From Tachypleus tridentatus (lineage: Eukaryota; Arthropoda; Merostomata; Xiphosura; Limulidae): a stretch of DNA of 64,000 nucleotides. The DNA lies in contig NC_134827.1 in assembly GCF_004210375.1 (NCBI RefSeq), positions 101,045,285-101,109,284 of the forward strand. Reading direction: 5' to 3'. The notes beneath the pieces were generated by a model, which was given only the letters and a program-made list of their open reading frames with translations, was not told where the DNA came from and ran no database searches. Shown in pieces: positions 1 to 12,155 of the stretch (position 1 is the first letter of the stretch; each line of letters begins with the position of its first letter). The position numbers and the translations under genes were made by a program.

Positions 1-64
1 ATTCTCCAGTGCAGGGCCTGAATACGGACCGTATTTATCGGTTTAATTTATAGTCTCAACACTA

Positions 65-136
65 ACACTAAACGCACAATGTTGTTGTGTTTGAAGAGTA
101 ACACTAAACGCATAATTTTGTTGTGTTTTGTCCAGC
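65..136. repeat. 36-bp tandem duplication
   Basis: ACACTAAACGCA recurs at 65 and 101, each followed by a GTTGTGTTT-like stretch, so a 36-bp segment is present twice with a few differences. No gene is associated with it. Confidence 0.6.
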
Positions 137-544
137 AGTCCCTGTTATAGAGATGCAAACTTATTTTTTCCGAAAGATGAAGCTTTACGAAAGCGAAGCT
201 TCTCAGCAGCCTTACATTGATCTGGTTTGCAAATGCAAATATGCATACTTTGAAAGCTCTTTATGGGTAGAACGTAATAACAAAAGAATTATGAATGCCT
301 CGCTATTTGACTTTAATGGAGGTACCATGCAAATCCAGACGGAAATGTCAATTTATTTCTTGACGTAACTCATTCGCATTGCTTTAATCTCTATTCATTA
401 AACTATCTTATTTCACTAAAGTTTGCAAAAGTGTTCCTTTTTAAATAAAACAACTTTTTTAAATAAAATATCATATTGTGATTTTTTTTTTTCGTGGAAC
501 TTATAACGACACATCCTGTTATTTGGTCGACATTATGTTATAGG
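137..544. other. no gene seen
   Basis: Low-complexity AT-rich sequence. A short open frame here has no recognisable motif, no long continuation and no sign of splice-linked exons, so I do not call a gene. Confidence 0.6.
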
Positions 545-742
545 TTTATACATGTAAAAACGGCTGGTATGGATAGAGAAAACACTATGTAGAGGAGCGA
601 ACAACGTTTCGTCCTTCTTCGGTCATCGTCAGGTTCACAAAGAAAGAAAGGGTTACTGACCGATAGCTGACCACATGTTTGAAGGCTGTTGTGTAATTGT
701 GTAGTGCTTTCTTTACCCATATCAGCCGTTTTTATACATATA
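545..742 (-). mobile_element. foldback repeat with retroelement-type motif
   Basis: The two ends are imperfect inverted repeats of roughly 37 bases (545-583 and 704-742), sharing AAAAACGGCTG and TATGG. Inside, on the minus strand (591-634), lies CTGACGATGACCGAAGAAGG followed by ACGAAACGTTGTTCGC. Nearly the same string occurs at 19,431-19,470 on the plus strand. I remember this motif as recurrent in marine invertebrate genomes and tentatively connect it with ends of Penelope-like or related retroelements. That link is from memory and unproven. The sequence just to the right (TTTCTCTACAAGTGGG) may belong to the same element. Its minus-strand open frame is a by-product and not a gene. Confidence 0.5.
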
Positions 743-988
743 ATTTTCTCTACAAGTGGGTCTTCTCGTTATCACGGATTTTATAGGTTTGCTTCGAAAG
801 TCTTTAGGCGTCTCTCTGATTCTTTTTTTTTTGTCAGATTTAATTAATTTTAAATCATTTATTTTGTAATAGCTGCGATTCAGAGTTAACTAGTTGTTTT
901 GATTGTTTCTTGTGACGTTTTCAATAATTTTGGCAATAAAACTTAAAATTTAAGGTTTTTAACTATCTTCCCGAAAACCACCTGAAGG

Positions 989-1258
989 TTTGGTTTGAAC
1001 TTCACGAAAAGCTACACGAGGGCTATCTGCGCTAGCCATCCCTAATTTAGCAGTGCAAGACTAGAGGGAAGGCAGCTAGTTATCTCCATTTACCATCAAC
1101 TCTTTGGCTACTCTTTTACCAAAAAATAGTCGGATTGACTGTTACATTATAATGCCTACACGGCTGAAAGGGCGAGCATGTTTGGTGCGACGGGGATTCG
1201 AATCCGCAACCCTCGGATTACGAATCGAGTGCCTTAACCACCTGGCCATGCCTGAGCC
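989..1258 (-). mobile_element. SINE-A, full length
   Basis: Complete tRNA-derived SINE. At the right end the tRNA-like head shows an RNA polymerase III B-box-like GGATTCGAATCC and a CGT anticodon loop (ATTCGTAATCC read on the minus strand). The body shows GGCAGCTAG and AGACTAGAGGGAAGG, and the left end is the tail side with GGTTTGAAC. A 10-bp target duplication, CACCTGAAGG at 979-988 and CACTTGAAGG at 1259-1268, flanks it with one mismatch, so this is a retrotransposed copy. Confidence 0.9.
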
Positions 1259-1268
1259 CACTTGAAGG

Positions 1269-1750
1269 AGTCACCTGTTTTCATCACAACCACCACAGTA
1301 CATTCAGAAGACACCAAAGTGTAGTCACATGAGGGACGCTTAACGTTGCACTTTTTACCGTAGAGACGTCGGTAATACGTGCGCATGCCATGAATTACGA
1401 GAAGAATTATGCGCACAATAAGCTACAAAACGGCGTAATATATGAACTCCAAAAGCAAGAAATAATATTTGTTTCTCTTGATTTTGGTTTTATTTATTCT
1501 TGAAACAGAACACTTTTCGAGATAATGTAGTAGTACATATAGTTTATATTCCCAACTTAAAAACTAATATTGCTTTGCTAGCGATTCAAGGTTGTGCATC
1601 TTTACATGTTCCATGGTATATATGGACTTATTTCGAACGTTCTAAGTTGATAATTTGTTGTTCTTTAGTATAAAACGTTTTGTTATATCAAAGTTTAAAA
1701 CCACTAGACTGACTAGAGGAAGGGTGTTCCGATACGAAACGTTGTATAAA
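1269..1750. other. no gene seen
   Basis: Unique-looking AT-rich DNA between a SINE and a MITE. I see no coding signature or regulatory element that I could defend. Confidence 0.55.
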
Positions 1751-1754
1751 TTAA

Positions 1755-2015
1755 CCTGTTGACTGCCAAGTATTTCAGCTGCTACGGCAACTCCGAACCA
1801 AGTTCAAAATACAACTCTAATGCTTCTTCATTTTGTAGCTTTTTCATGACGCCATTTTGGATGGAAAGTGAAACAATTTGCAAGTAGGTCAAATGCATGT
1901 ATGGTACTGACATCTAGCGTTGAAGTTAGGTATTATTGAGAACGAATTAACTAGTCCGTGGCACTGTGTTACCGATCGGCTTGGACGAGTTATCTCGTCT
2001 ACGGCACTGAACAGG
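1755..2015 (+). mobile_element. TTAA-flanked MITE (piggyBac-like), copy 1
   Basis: The 261-bp element begins CCTGTTGACTGCC and ends GGCACTGAACAGG, which are imperfect terminal inverted repeats of about 13 bp. Both sides carry TTAA (1751-1754 and 2016-2019), the target duplication of the piggyBac superfamily. It encodes nothing. A closely similar element lies in the opposite orientation at 58,479-58,715. Compared with that copy, this one has an extra GGCTTGGACGAGTTATCTCG-like insertion near its right end. Assignment to piggyBac rests on the TTAA and terminal repeats only. Confidence 0.8.
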
Positions 2016-2084
2016 TTAAAACATCTGTTTATCAGTAACTGTTTTTACGTGTTCGATCTAATTCTGTCTCTACGTCCTGTCATG

Positions 2085-2400
2085 ACTTAATCGAATAACG
2101 TAACTGCCTCATGTTATAGCTTTAAAGAATATCGTAGTTACATAACGGTACAGCTTGGTTCGATGAAGTAACTACACAATGGTACGGCTTGATAGGGTAA
2201 TGTGACAGTCATGTTAAGAGCTCATGTCGTAACATAACATATTGTGATTGCTTGACAGGGTAACGTGACTGCGTAGTGTTACCAACTGACATAACTTATG
2301 ACTTGATGAGGTAATAGAACTGCGTAATAATATATTTATAGGGTAACATAACCACATCAAGTTACAAACTGGTAGAGCTACAAAGCTACGTAATTTCGTC
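2085..2400 (+). repeat. strongly decayed flank of the 34-bp satellite
   Basis: Degenerate units with the pattern CACAATGGTACGGCTTGATA followed by GGGTAATGTGAC recur here (GATAGGGTAA at 2191, GACAGGGTAA near 2254, GATGAGGTAA near 2305, TATAGGGTAA near 2337). Spacings are mostly near 30-34 bp or twice that. They align with the satellite monomer (CATAATGCCAT...TATAATCTAACAAAG) but are far more diverged. I infer an old edge of the same array, now separated from the core by about 200 bp of non-repeat sequence. Confidence 0.5.
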
Positions 2401-2850
2401 TCATAATGAAGTGTCAGTTAATAATACGCTGGAAGAGGCGTAGTTGTACAGCCAGGAGGTAGAAGTATTAATAATTTCATTAACTAATAATCAAATACGT
2501 TTCCTTAAAACAAGATGAGAAATATGAATTATTCCAACATAATTATCTACTGCTATATATTTTAAAATATAAAATAAATATTTCAGAATCAAGTTAAGAG
2601 AGCGGAAAAAGCAAATCTCTACATCTAGCCATCCTTTTATAGAATAAACAAAGTTACATCTAGCCATACTTTTATAGAATAAACAAAGTTACATCTAGCC
2701 ATCCTTTTATAATCTAAGAAAGTTACATCATGCAGTTTCTATATAATCTAATAAAACTACTTCATGACATAGCTTTATAATCTAACAAAGCAACATCTGC
2801 CATCGTGTTATAATCTAACAAAGCTACATCACACCATCCTTTTATAATCT

Positions 2851-2975
2851 AACAAAAGTACATCATGCCATTCTTTTATAATGTAACAAAGCAACATCAC
2901 ACAATCCTTTTATAATTTAACAAAGCTGCATCACGTCATCCTGTTAAATCTAACAAGCTATATCACGCCATCCTT
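2851..2975 (+). repeat. variant satellite block, copy 1
   Basis: A distinctive run of about four diverged monomers: AAAAGTACATCATGCCATTC, then ATGTAACAAAGCAACATCAC, then TGCATCACGTCATCCTG and AACAAGCTATATCACG. The same run recurs at 5393-5517 and 5664-5788, so it works as a marker for block duplication inside the array. Confidence 0.9.
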
Positions 2976-5392
2976 TTATAATCTAACAAAGCTACATAAT
3001 GCCAACCTTTTATAATCCAACAAAGCTACATAATGCCATCCTTTTATAATCTAACAAAGCTACATAATGCCAACCTTTTATAATCCAACAAAGCTACATC
3101 ACGCCATCCTTTTATAATCTAACAAAGTTACATAATGCCATCATTTTATAATCTAACAAAGCTACATCACGCCAACCTTTTATAATCTAACAAAGTTACA
3201 TAATGCCATCCTTTTATAATCCAACAAAGCTACATCACGCCAACCTTTTATAATCTAACAAAGTTACATAATGCCATCCTTTTATAATCTAACAAAGTTA
3301 CATCACGCTATCCTTTTATAATCCAACAAAGCTACATCACGCCATCCTTTTATAATCTAACAAAGTTACATAATGCCATCATTTTATAATCTAACAAAGC
3401 TACATCACGCCAACCTTTTATAATCTAACAAAGTTACATAATGCCATCCTTTTATAATCCAACAAAGCTACATCACGCCAACCTTTTATAATCTAACAAA
3501 GTTACATAATGCCATCCTTTTATAATCTAACAAAGTTACATCACGCTATCCTTTTATAATCTAACAAAGCTACATCACGCCATCCTTTTATAATCTAACA
3601 AAGCTACATCACGCCAACCTTTTATAATCTAACAAAGCTACATAATGCCATCCTTTTATAATCTAACAAAGCTACATCACGCCAACCTTTTATAATCTAA
3701 CAAAGTTACATAATGCCATCCTTTTATAATCCAACAAAGCTACATCACGCCAACCTTTTATAATCTAACAAAGTTACATAATGCCATCCTTTTATAATCT
3801 AACAAAGTTACATCACGCTATCCTTTTATAATCTAACAAAGTTACATCACGCTATCCTTTTATAATCTAACAAAGTTACATCACGCCAACCTTTTATAAT
3901 CTAACAAAGCTACATCACGCCAACCTTTTATAATCTAACAAAGCTACATCACGCTATCCTTTTATAATCTAACAAAGCTACATAATGCCAACCTTTTATA
4001 ATCCAATAAAGCCACATAACGCCATCCTTTTATAATCTAACAGAGCTACATCACGCCATCCTTTTATAATCTAACAAAGTTACATCACGCTATCCTTTTA
4101 TAATCTAACAAAGTTACATCACGCCAACCTTTTATAATCTAACAAAGTTACATCACGCTATCCTTTTATAATCTAACAAAGCTACATAATGCCAACCTTT
4201 TATAATCCAATAAAGCCACATAACGCCATCCTTTTATAATCTAACAGAGCTACATCACGCCATCCTTTTATAATCTAACAAAGTTACATCACGCTATCCT
4301 TTTATAATCTAACAAAGCTACATAATGCCAACCTTTTATAATCCAATAAAGCCACATAACGCCATCCTTTTATAATCTAACAGAGCTACATCACGCCATC
4401 CTTTTATAATCTAACAAAGTTACATCACGCTATCCTTTTATAATCTAACAAAGCTGCATCACGCCAACCTTTTATAATCTAACAAAGCTGCATCACGCCA
4501 ACCTTTTATAATCTAACAAAGCTACATAATGCCAACCTTTTATAATCTAACAAAGCTACATAATGCCAACCTTTTATAATCTAACAAAGCTACATAATGC
4601 CATCCTTTTATAATCTAACAAAGCTGCATCACGCCAACCTTTTATAATCTAACAAAGCTGCATCACGCCATCCTTTTATAATCTAACAAAGCTGCATCAC
4701 GCCAACCTTTTATAATCTAACAAAGCTACATCACGCCAACCTTTTATAATCTAACAAAGCTACATAATGCCAACCTTTTATAATCTAACAAAGCTACATA
4801 ATGCCAACCTTTTATAATCTAACAAAGCTGCATCACGCCAACCTTTTATAATCTAACAAAGCTACATAATGCCAACCTTTTATAATCTAACAAAGCTACA
4901 TCACGCCAACCTTTATAATCTAACAAAGCTACATCACACCATCCTTATAATCTAACAAAGCTACATCACGCCAACCTTTATAATCTAACAAAGCTACATA
5001 ATGCCATCCTTTTATAATCTAACAAAGCTACATAATGCCAACCTTTTATAATCTAACAAAGCTACATCACGCCAACCTTTTATAATCTAACAAAGCTGCA
5101 TCACGCCAACCTTTTATAATCTAACAAAGCTACATAATGCCATCCTTTTATAATCTAACAAAGCTACATAATGCCAACCTTTTATAATCTAACAAAGCTA
5201 CATAATGCCAACCTTTTATAATCTAACAAAGCTACATCACGCCAACCTTTTATAATCTAACAAAGCTACATAATGCCATCCTTTTATAATCTAACAAAGC
5301 TACATAATGCCAACCTTTTATAATCTAACAAAGCTACATCACGCCAACCTTTTATAATCTAACAAAGCTACATCACGCCAACATTTTATAAT

Positions 5393-5517
5393 GTAACAAA
5401 AGTACATCATGCCATTCTTTTATAATGTAACAAAGCAACATCACACAATCCTTTTATAATTTAACAAAGCTGCATCACGTCATCCTGTTAAATCTAACAA
5501 GCTATATCACGCCATCC
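5393..5517 (+). repeat. variant satellite block, copy 2
   Basis: Second copy of the diverged four-monomer run. It lies about 270 bp before copy 3 and follows a core-type monomer carrying the unusual CAACATTTTATAATG junction, which looks like a recombination point. Confidence 0.88.
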
Positions 5518-5663
5518 TTTTATAATCTAACAAAGCTACATAATGCCATCCTTTTATAATCTAACAAAGCTACATAATGCCAACCTTTTATAATCTAACA
5601 AAGCTACATCACGCCAACCTTTTATAATCTAACAAAGCTACATCACACCATCCTTTTATAATC

Positions 5664-5788
5664 TAACAAAAGTACATCATGCCATTCTTTTATAATGTAA
5701 CAAAGCAACATCACACAATCCTTTTATAATTTAACAAAGCTGCATCACGTCATCCTGTTAAATCTAACAAGCTATATCACGCCATCCT
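5664..5788 (+). repeat. variant satellite block, copy 3
   Basis: Third copy of the diverged run. The order of monomer variants after it follows the order after copy 1: CCATCATTTTAT at 3133 and 5951, CCAATAAAGCC near 4009-4351 and near 6746-6890, and the GCTGCATCACGCC series at 4453 and 6988. A block of roughly 2.5-2.8 kb was therefore duplicated. Confidence 0.85.
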
Positions 5789-8700
5789 TTATAATCTAAC
5801 AAAGCTACATAATGCCAACCTTTTATAATCCAACAAAGCTACATAATGCCATCCTTTTATAATCTAACAAAGCTACATAATGCCAACCTTTTATAATCCA
5901 ACAAAGCTACATCACGCCATCCTTTTATAATCTAACAAAGTTACATAATGCCATCATTTTATAATCTAACAAAGCTACATCACGCCAACCTTTTATAATC
6001 TAACAAAGCTACATAATGCCATCCTTTTATAATCCAACAAAGCTACATCACGCCAACCTTTATAATCTAACAAAGTTACATAATGCCATCCTTTATAATC
6101 TAACAAAGTTACATCACGCTATCCTTTATAATCCAACAAAGCTACATCACGCCATCCTTTTATAATCTAACAAAGTTACATAATGCCATCATTTTATAAT
6201 CTAACAAAGCTACATCACGCCAACCTTTTATAATCTAACAAAGTTACATAATGCCATCCTTTTATAATCCAACAAAGCTACATCACGCCAACCTTTATAA
6301 TCTAACAAAGTTACATAATGCCATCCTTTATAATCTAACAAAGTTACATCACGCTATCCTTTTATAATCTAACAAAGCTACATCACGCCAACCTTTTATA
6401 ATCTAACAAAGCTACATAATGCCATCCTTTTATAATCTAACAAAGCTACATCACGCCAACCTTTTATAATCTAACAAAGTTACATAATGCCATCCTTTAT
6501 AATCCAACAAAGCTACATCACGCCAACCTTTATAATCTAACAAAGCTACATAATGCCATCCTTTATAATCTAACAAAGTTACATCACGCTATCCTTTTAT
6601 AATCTAACAAAGCTACATCACGCCATCCTTTTATAATCTAACAAAGCTACATCACGCCAACCTTTTATAATCTAACAAAGTTACATCACGCTATCCTTTT
6701 ATAATCTAACAAAGCTACATAATGCCAACCTTTTATATAATCCAATAAAGCCAAATAACGCCATCCTTTATAATCTAACAGAGCTACATCACGCCATCCT
6801 TTTATAATCTAACAAAGTTACATCACGCTATCCTTTTATAATCTAACAAAGCTACATAATGCCAACCTTTTATAATCCAATAAAGCCACATAACGCCATC
6901 CTTTTATAATCTAACAGAGCTACATCACGCCATCCTTTTATAATCTAACAAAGTTACATCACGCTATCCTTTTATAATCTAACAAAGCTGCATCACGCCA
7001 ACCTTTTATAATCTAACAAAGCTGCATCACGCCAACCTTTTATAATCTAACAAAGCTACATAATGCCAACCTTTTATAATCTAACAAAGCTACATAATGC
7101 CAACCTTTTATAATCTAACAAAGCTACATAATGCCATCCTTTTATAATCTAACAAAGCTGCATCACGCCAACCTTTTATAATCTAACAAAGCTGCATCAC
7201 GCCATCCTTTTATAATCTAACAAAGCTGCATCACGCCAACCTTTTATAATCTAACAAAGCTACATCACGCCAACCTTTTATAATCTAACAAAGCTACATA
7301 ATGCCAACCTTTATAATCTAACAAAGCTACATAATGCCAACCTTTATAATCTAACAAAGCTGCATCACGCCAACCTTTATAATCTAACAAAGCTACATAA
7401 TGCCAACCTTTTATAATCTAACAAAGCTACATCACGCCAACCTTTTATAATCTAACAAAGCTACATCACACCATCCTTTTATAATCTAACAAAGCTACAT
7501 CACGCCAACCTTTTATAATCTAACAAAGCTACATAATGCCATCCTTTTATAATCTAACAAAGCTACATAATGCCAACCTTTTATAATCTAACAAAGCTAC
7601 ATCACGCCAACCTTTATAATCTAACAAAGCTGCATCACGCCAACCTTTATAATCTAACAAAGCTACATAATGCCATCCTTTATAATCTAACAAAGCTACA
7701 TAATGCCAACCTTTATAATCTAACAAAGCTACATAATGCCAACCTTTATAATCTAACAAAGCTACATCACGCCAACCTTTATAATCTAACAAAGCTACAT
7801 AATGCCATCCTTTTATAATCTAACAAAGCTACATAATGCCAACCTTTATAATCTAACAAAGCTACATCACGCCAACCTTTATAATCTAACAAAGCTACAT
7901 CACGCCAACCTTTATAATCTAACAAAGCTACATAATGCCAACCTTTATAATCTAACAAAGCTACATAATGCCAACCTTTATAATCTAACAAAGCTACATA
8001 ATGCCAACCTTTATAATCTAACAAAGCTACATAATGCCAACCTTTTATAATCTAACAAAGCTACATCACGCCAACCTTTTATAATCTAACAAAGCTACAT
8101 AATGCCAACCTTTTATAATCTAACAAAGCTACATCACGCCAACCTTTATAATCTAACAAAGCTACATAATGCCATCCTTTTATAATCTAACAAAGCTACA
8201 TAATGCCAACCTTTTATAATCTAACAAAGCTACATAATGCCAACCTTTTATAATCTAACAAAGCTACATCACGCCAACCTTTTATAATCTAACAAAGCTA
8301 CATAATGCCAACCTTTTATAATCTAACAAAGCTACATAATGCCAACCTTTTATAATCCAACAAAGCTACATAATGCCATCCTTTTATAATCTAACAAAGC
8401 TGCATCACGCCAACCTTTTATAATCTAACAAAGCTACATCACGCCAACCTTTTATAATCTAACAAAGCTGCATCACGCCAACCTTTTATAATCTAACAAA
8501 GCTGCATCACGCCAACCTTTTATAATCTAACAAAGCTACATAATGCCAACCTTTTATAATCCAACAAAGCTACATAATGCCATCCTTTTATAATCTAACA
8601 AAGCTACATCACGCTATCCTTTTATAATCTAACAAAGCTACATAATGCCAACCTTTTATAATCTAACAAAGCTACATAATGCCAACCTTTTATAATCTAA

Positions 8701-11329
8701 CAAAGCTACATAATGCCATCCTTTTATAATCTAACAAAGCTACATAATGCCAACCTTTTATAATCTAACAAAGCTACATCACGCCAACCTTTTATAATCT
8801 AACAAAGCTACATAATGCCATCCTTTTATAATCTAACAAAGCTACATAATGCCAACCTTTTATAATCTAACAAAGCTACATCACGCCAACCTTTTATAAT
8901 CTAACAAAGCTACATAATGCCATCCTTTTATAATCTAACAAAGCTACATAATGCCATCCTTTTATAATCTAACAAAGCTACATAATGCCAACCTTTTATA
9001 ATCTAACAAAGCTACATCACGCCAACCTTTTATAATCTAACAAAGCTACATAATGCCATCCTTTTATAATCTAACAAAGCTACATAATGCCAACCTTTTA
9101 TAATCTAACAAAGCTACATCACGCCAACCTTTTATAATCTAACAAAGCTACATCACGCCAACCTTTTATAATCTAACAAAGCTGCATCACGCCATCCTTT
9201 TATAATCCAACAAAGCTACATAATGCCATCCTTTTATAATCGAACAAAGCTACATCACGCCAATCTTTTATAATCTAACAAAGCTACATAATGCCATCCT
9301 TTTATAATCTAACAAAGCTACATCACGCCAACCTTTTATAATCCAACAAAGCTACATAATGCCATCCTTTTATAATCTAACAAAGCTACATCACGCTATC
9401 CTTTTATAATCTAACAAAGCTGCATCACGCCAACCTTTTATAATCTAACAAAGCTGCATCACGCCATCCTTTTATAATCTAACAAAGCTGCATCACGCCA
9501 ACCTTTTATAATCTAACAAAGCTACATAAAGCCATCCTTTTATAATCTAACAAAGCTACATCACGCCAACCTTTTATAATCTAACAAAGCTGCATCACCT
9601 CATCCTTTTATAATCTAACAAAGCTACATAATGCCAACCTTTTATAATCTAACAAAGCTACATAATGCCAACCTTTTATAATCTAACAAAGCTACATAAT
9701 GCCAACCTTTTATAATCTAACAAAGCTACATCAAGCCAACCTTTTATAATCTAACAAAGCTACATAATGCCATCCTTTTATAATCTAACAAAGCTACATA
9801 ATGCCATCCTTTTATAATCTAACAAAGCTACATCACGCCAACCTTTTATAATCTAACAAAGCTACATAATGCCATCCTTTTATAATCTAACAAAGCTGCA
9901 TCACGTCATCCTTTTATAATCCAACAAAGCTGCATCACGTCATCCTTTTATAATCCAACAAAGCTACATCACGCCAACCTTTTATAATCCAACAAAGCTA
10001 CATAATGCCATCCTTTTATAATCCAACAAAGCTACATAATGCCATCCTTTTATAATCTAACAAAGCTACATCACGCCAACCTTTTATAATCTAACAAAGC
10101 TACATAATGCCATCCTTTTATAATCTAACAAAGCTGCATCACGTCATCCTTTTATAATCCAACAAAGCTGCATCACGTCATCCTTTTATAATCCAACAAA
10201 GCTACATCACGCCAACCTTTTATAATCTAACAAAGCTACATAATGCCATCCTTTTATAATCCAACAAAGCTACATAATGCCATCCTTTTATAATCTAACA
10301 AAGCTACATAATGCCATCCTTTTATAATCTAACAAGCCACATCACGTCATTCTTTTATAATCCAACAAAGCTACATAATGCCATCCTTTTATAATCCAAC
10401 AAAGCTACATCACGCCAACCTTTTATAATCTAACAAAGCTACATAATGCCATCCTTTTATAATCTAATAAAGCTACATAATGCCATCCTTTTATAATCTA
10501 ACAAGCCACATCACGTCATTCTTTTATAATCCAACAAAGCTACATAATGCCATCCTTTTATAATCCAACAAAGCTACATCACGCCAACCTTTTATAATCT
10601 AACAAAGCTGCATCACGCCATCCTTTTATAATCCAACAAAGCTACATAATGCCATCCTTTTATAATCTAACAAAGCTACATAATGCCATCCTTTTATAAT
10701 CCAACAAAGCTACATCACGCCAATCTTTTATAATCTAACAAAGCTACATAATGCCATCCTTTTATAATCTAACAAAGCTACATCACGCCAACCTTTTATA
10801 ATCTAACAAAGCTACATAATGCCATCCTTTTATAATCCAACAAAGCTACATCACGCCAACCTTTTATAATCTAACAAAGCTACATAATGCCATCCTTTAA
10901 TAATCTAACAAGCCACATCACGTCATTCTTTTATAATCTAACAAAGCTACATAATGCCATCCTTTTATAATCTAACAAAGCTGCATCACGCCATCCTTTT
11001 ATAATCCAACAAAGCTACATAATGCCATCCTTTTATAATCCAACAAAGCTACATCACGCCAACCTTTTATAATCTAACAAAGCTACATAATGCCATCCTT
11101 TTATAGTCTAACAAGCCACATGACGTCATTCTTTTATAATCTAACAAAGCTACATAATGCCATCCTTTTATAATCTAACAAAGCTACATAATGCCATCCT
11201 TTTATAATCTAACAAGCCACATCACGTCATTCTTTTATAATCTAACAAAGCTACATAATGCCATCCTTTTATAATCTAACAAAGCTGCATCACGCCATCC
11301 TTTTATAATCCAACAAAGCTACATAATGC

Positions 11330-11640
11330 AATTTCAATATAAGATAGCAAGTCTACTTCACGTCATTGTTGACCTGGTGAGAAAACTGTCATGTGGTGGT
11401 TTGAAAAAGGAACAAATCTTCGTCATGTCATCTTTTTATAACGTAACAATTCAACGACATGTCATGTTTTTACGAGGTAACAAAGCTACGACATGTTGTG
11501 GTTTGGAAAGGTGGCAAAAGTAAATTCACTCTTGGATTTAAAATTAGACACAAAACTGTTATTCTTGATGGACTAAAAGGTTATATTTAATAAAAGTGAG
11601 GGATAATGTGATCACTTGACAAGGTGACAATACTTCATCA
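11330..11640 (+). repeat. decayed right edge of the 34-bp satellite
   Basis: Units such as CGACATGTCATGTTTTTACG followed by AGGTAACAAAGCTAC resemble the core monomer but are heavily substituted, and GATAATGTGATCACTTGACA near 11,600 resembles the left flank. A short open frame across this edge is satellite-derived and is not supported as a gene. Confidence 0.55.
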
Positions 11641-11845
11641 GTCGATCATCAAGCTTTATTTATTGAACTCATTGTGTGTTTTTTTTTCTTTTCTGTATGA
11701 TACTTTGTGGGACAAAACTCCTGGTTCTTAATAACGTAAGTCACGTCCAGTAAGTATGAGATATTTCACACGCATTAGGCCTAACGTAATTAATCCCTTC
11801 CATACCTCTGATCAGTTGATGAGTGCCTCTGTGGAGACCTAAATT

Positions 11846-12155
11846 TGCTTGTTGTAGAATTTTCCTGCAAAGCTACACATATTCTGACATAGTTATCTCT
11901 AATTCTGAACTGATAGACTAGGGAAAGGGCATAGAGTTAACGGCACCCACCGCCAAATCTGGGACTACACATGTCTAACTAATTAGTACGGTTTATCGTC
12001 ATTCTCACAACGAGTTCATGGTCCAGAAGAAAGGAAACTAGTTATCACCTCTCATTGTCAACTCTTGAGCTACTCTTTTACCTGCGAATAGTGGAATTGA
12101 TGACCCATTATAACGCCCCCACGGCTGAAAGGGAGAGCATGTTTAGTGTGCTCGT
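11846..12155 (-). mobile_element. SINE-D, two overlapping or nested old bodies
   Basis: The body motif CTGAACTGATAGACTAG occurs at about 11,910. The CCACCGCCAA block and a related CATTGTCAACTCTTGAGCTA block occur 100 bp apart, so two partial bodies lie in the same orientation. The right end has TTATAACGCCCCCACGGCTG and GAGAGCATGTTTAGTGTG, then degrades with no clear tRNA head. Confidence 0.65.

Larger units (their letters stand above)
2619..11329 (+). repeat. 34-bp satellite array, about 255 monomers
   Basis: Head-to-tail monomers of 34 bp: CATCCTTTTATAATC, then TAACAAAGCTACATAATGC. The two commonest types end in ATAATGCC or ATCACGCC and carry ATCC or AACC at the start. Minor types have CTGCATCACG, CTATCC, AATCCAAC or ACAGAGC. 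A 33-bp form lacking one T (CCTTTATAATC) is clustered at 6.05-6.6, 7.3-7.4 and 7.6-8.15 kb. Monomers at 2.62-2.96 kb are visibly more diverged than the core. No spacers separate the units. Short open frames between 7.55 and 8.05 kb on both strands result from the 33-bp period and are not genes. Confidence 0.97.

Noticed and set aside
2619..2660. Derivation of the satellite from a SINE tail
   Set aside because: AACAAAGCTACATCACG resembles CAAAGCTACACGAGGG of SINE-A, but the match is only about 12 bases and the rest of the monomer is unrelated, so chance is likely.
7547..8050. Open frames of about 82 codons with LDYKGWHYVAL or NLYNLTKLHNA repeats
   Set aside because: They exist only because a 33-bp monomer variant makes the period divisible by three. 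Both strands are open at once and there is no independent coding signal.
2619..11329. CRISPR-like regularity of the 34-bp repeats
   Set aside because: The units are directly adjacent with no spacers, the host is an animal by its SINEs, and there are no cas genes. It is a satellite array.
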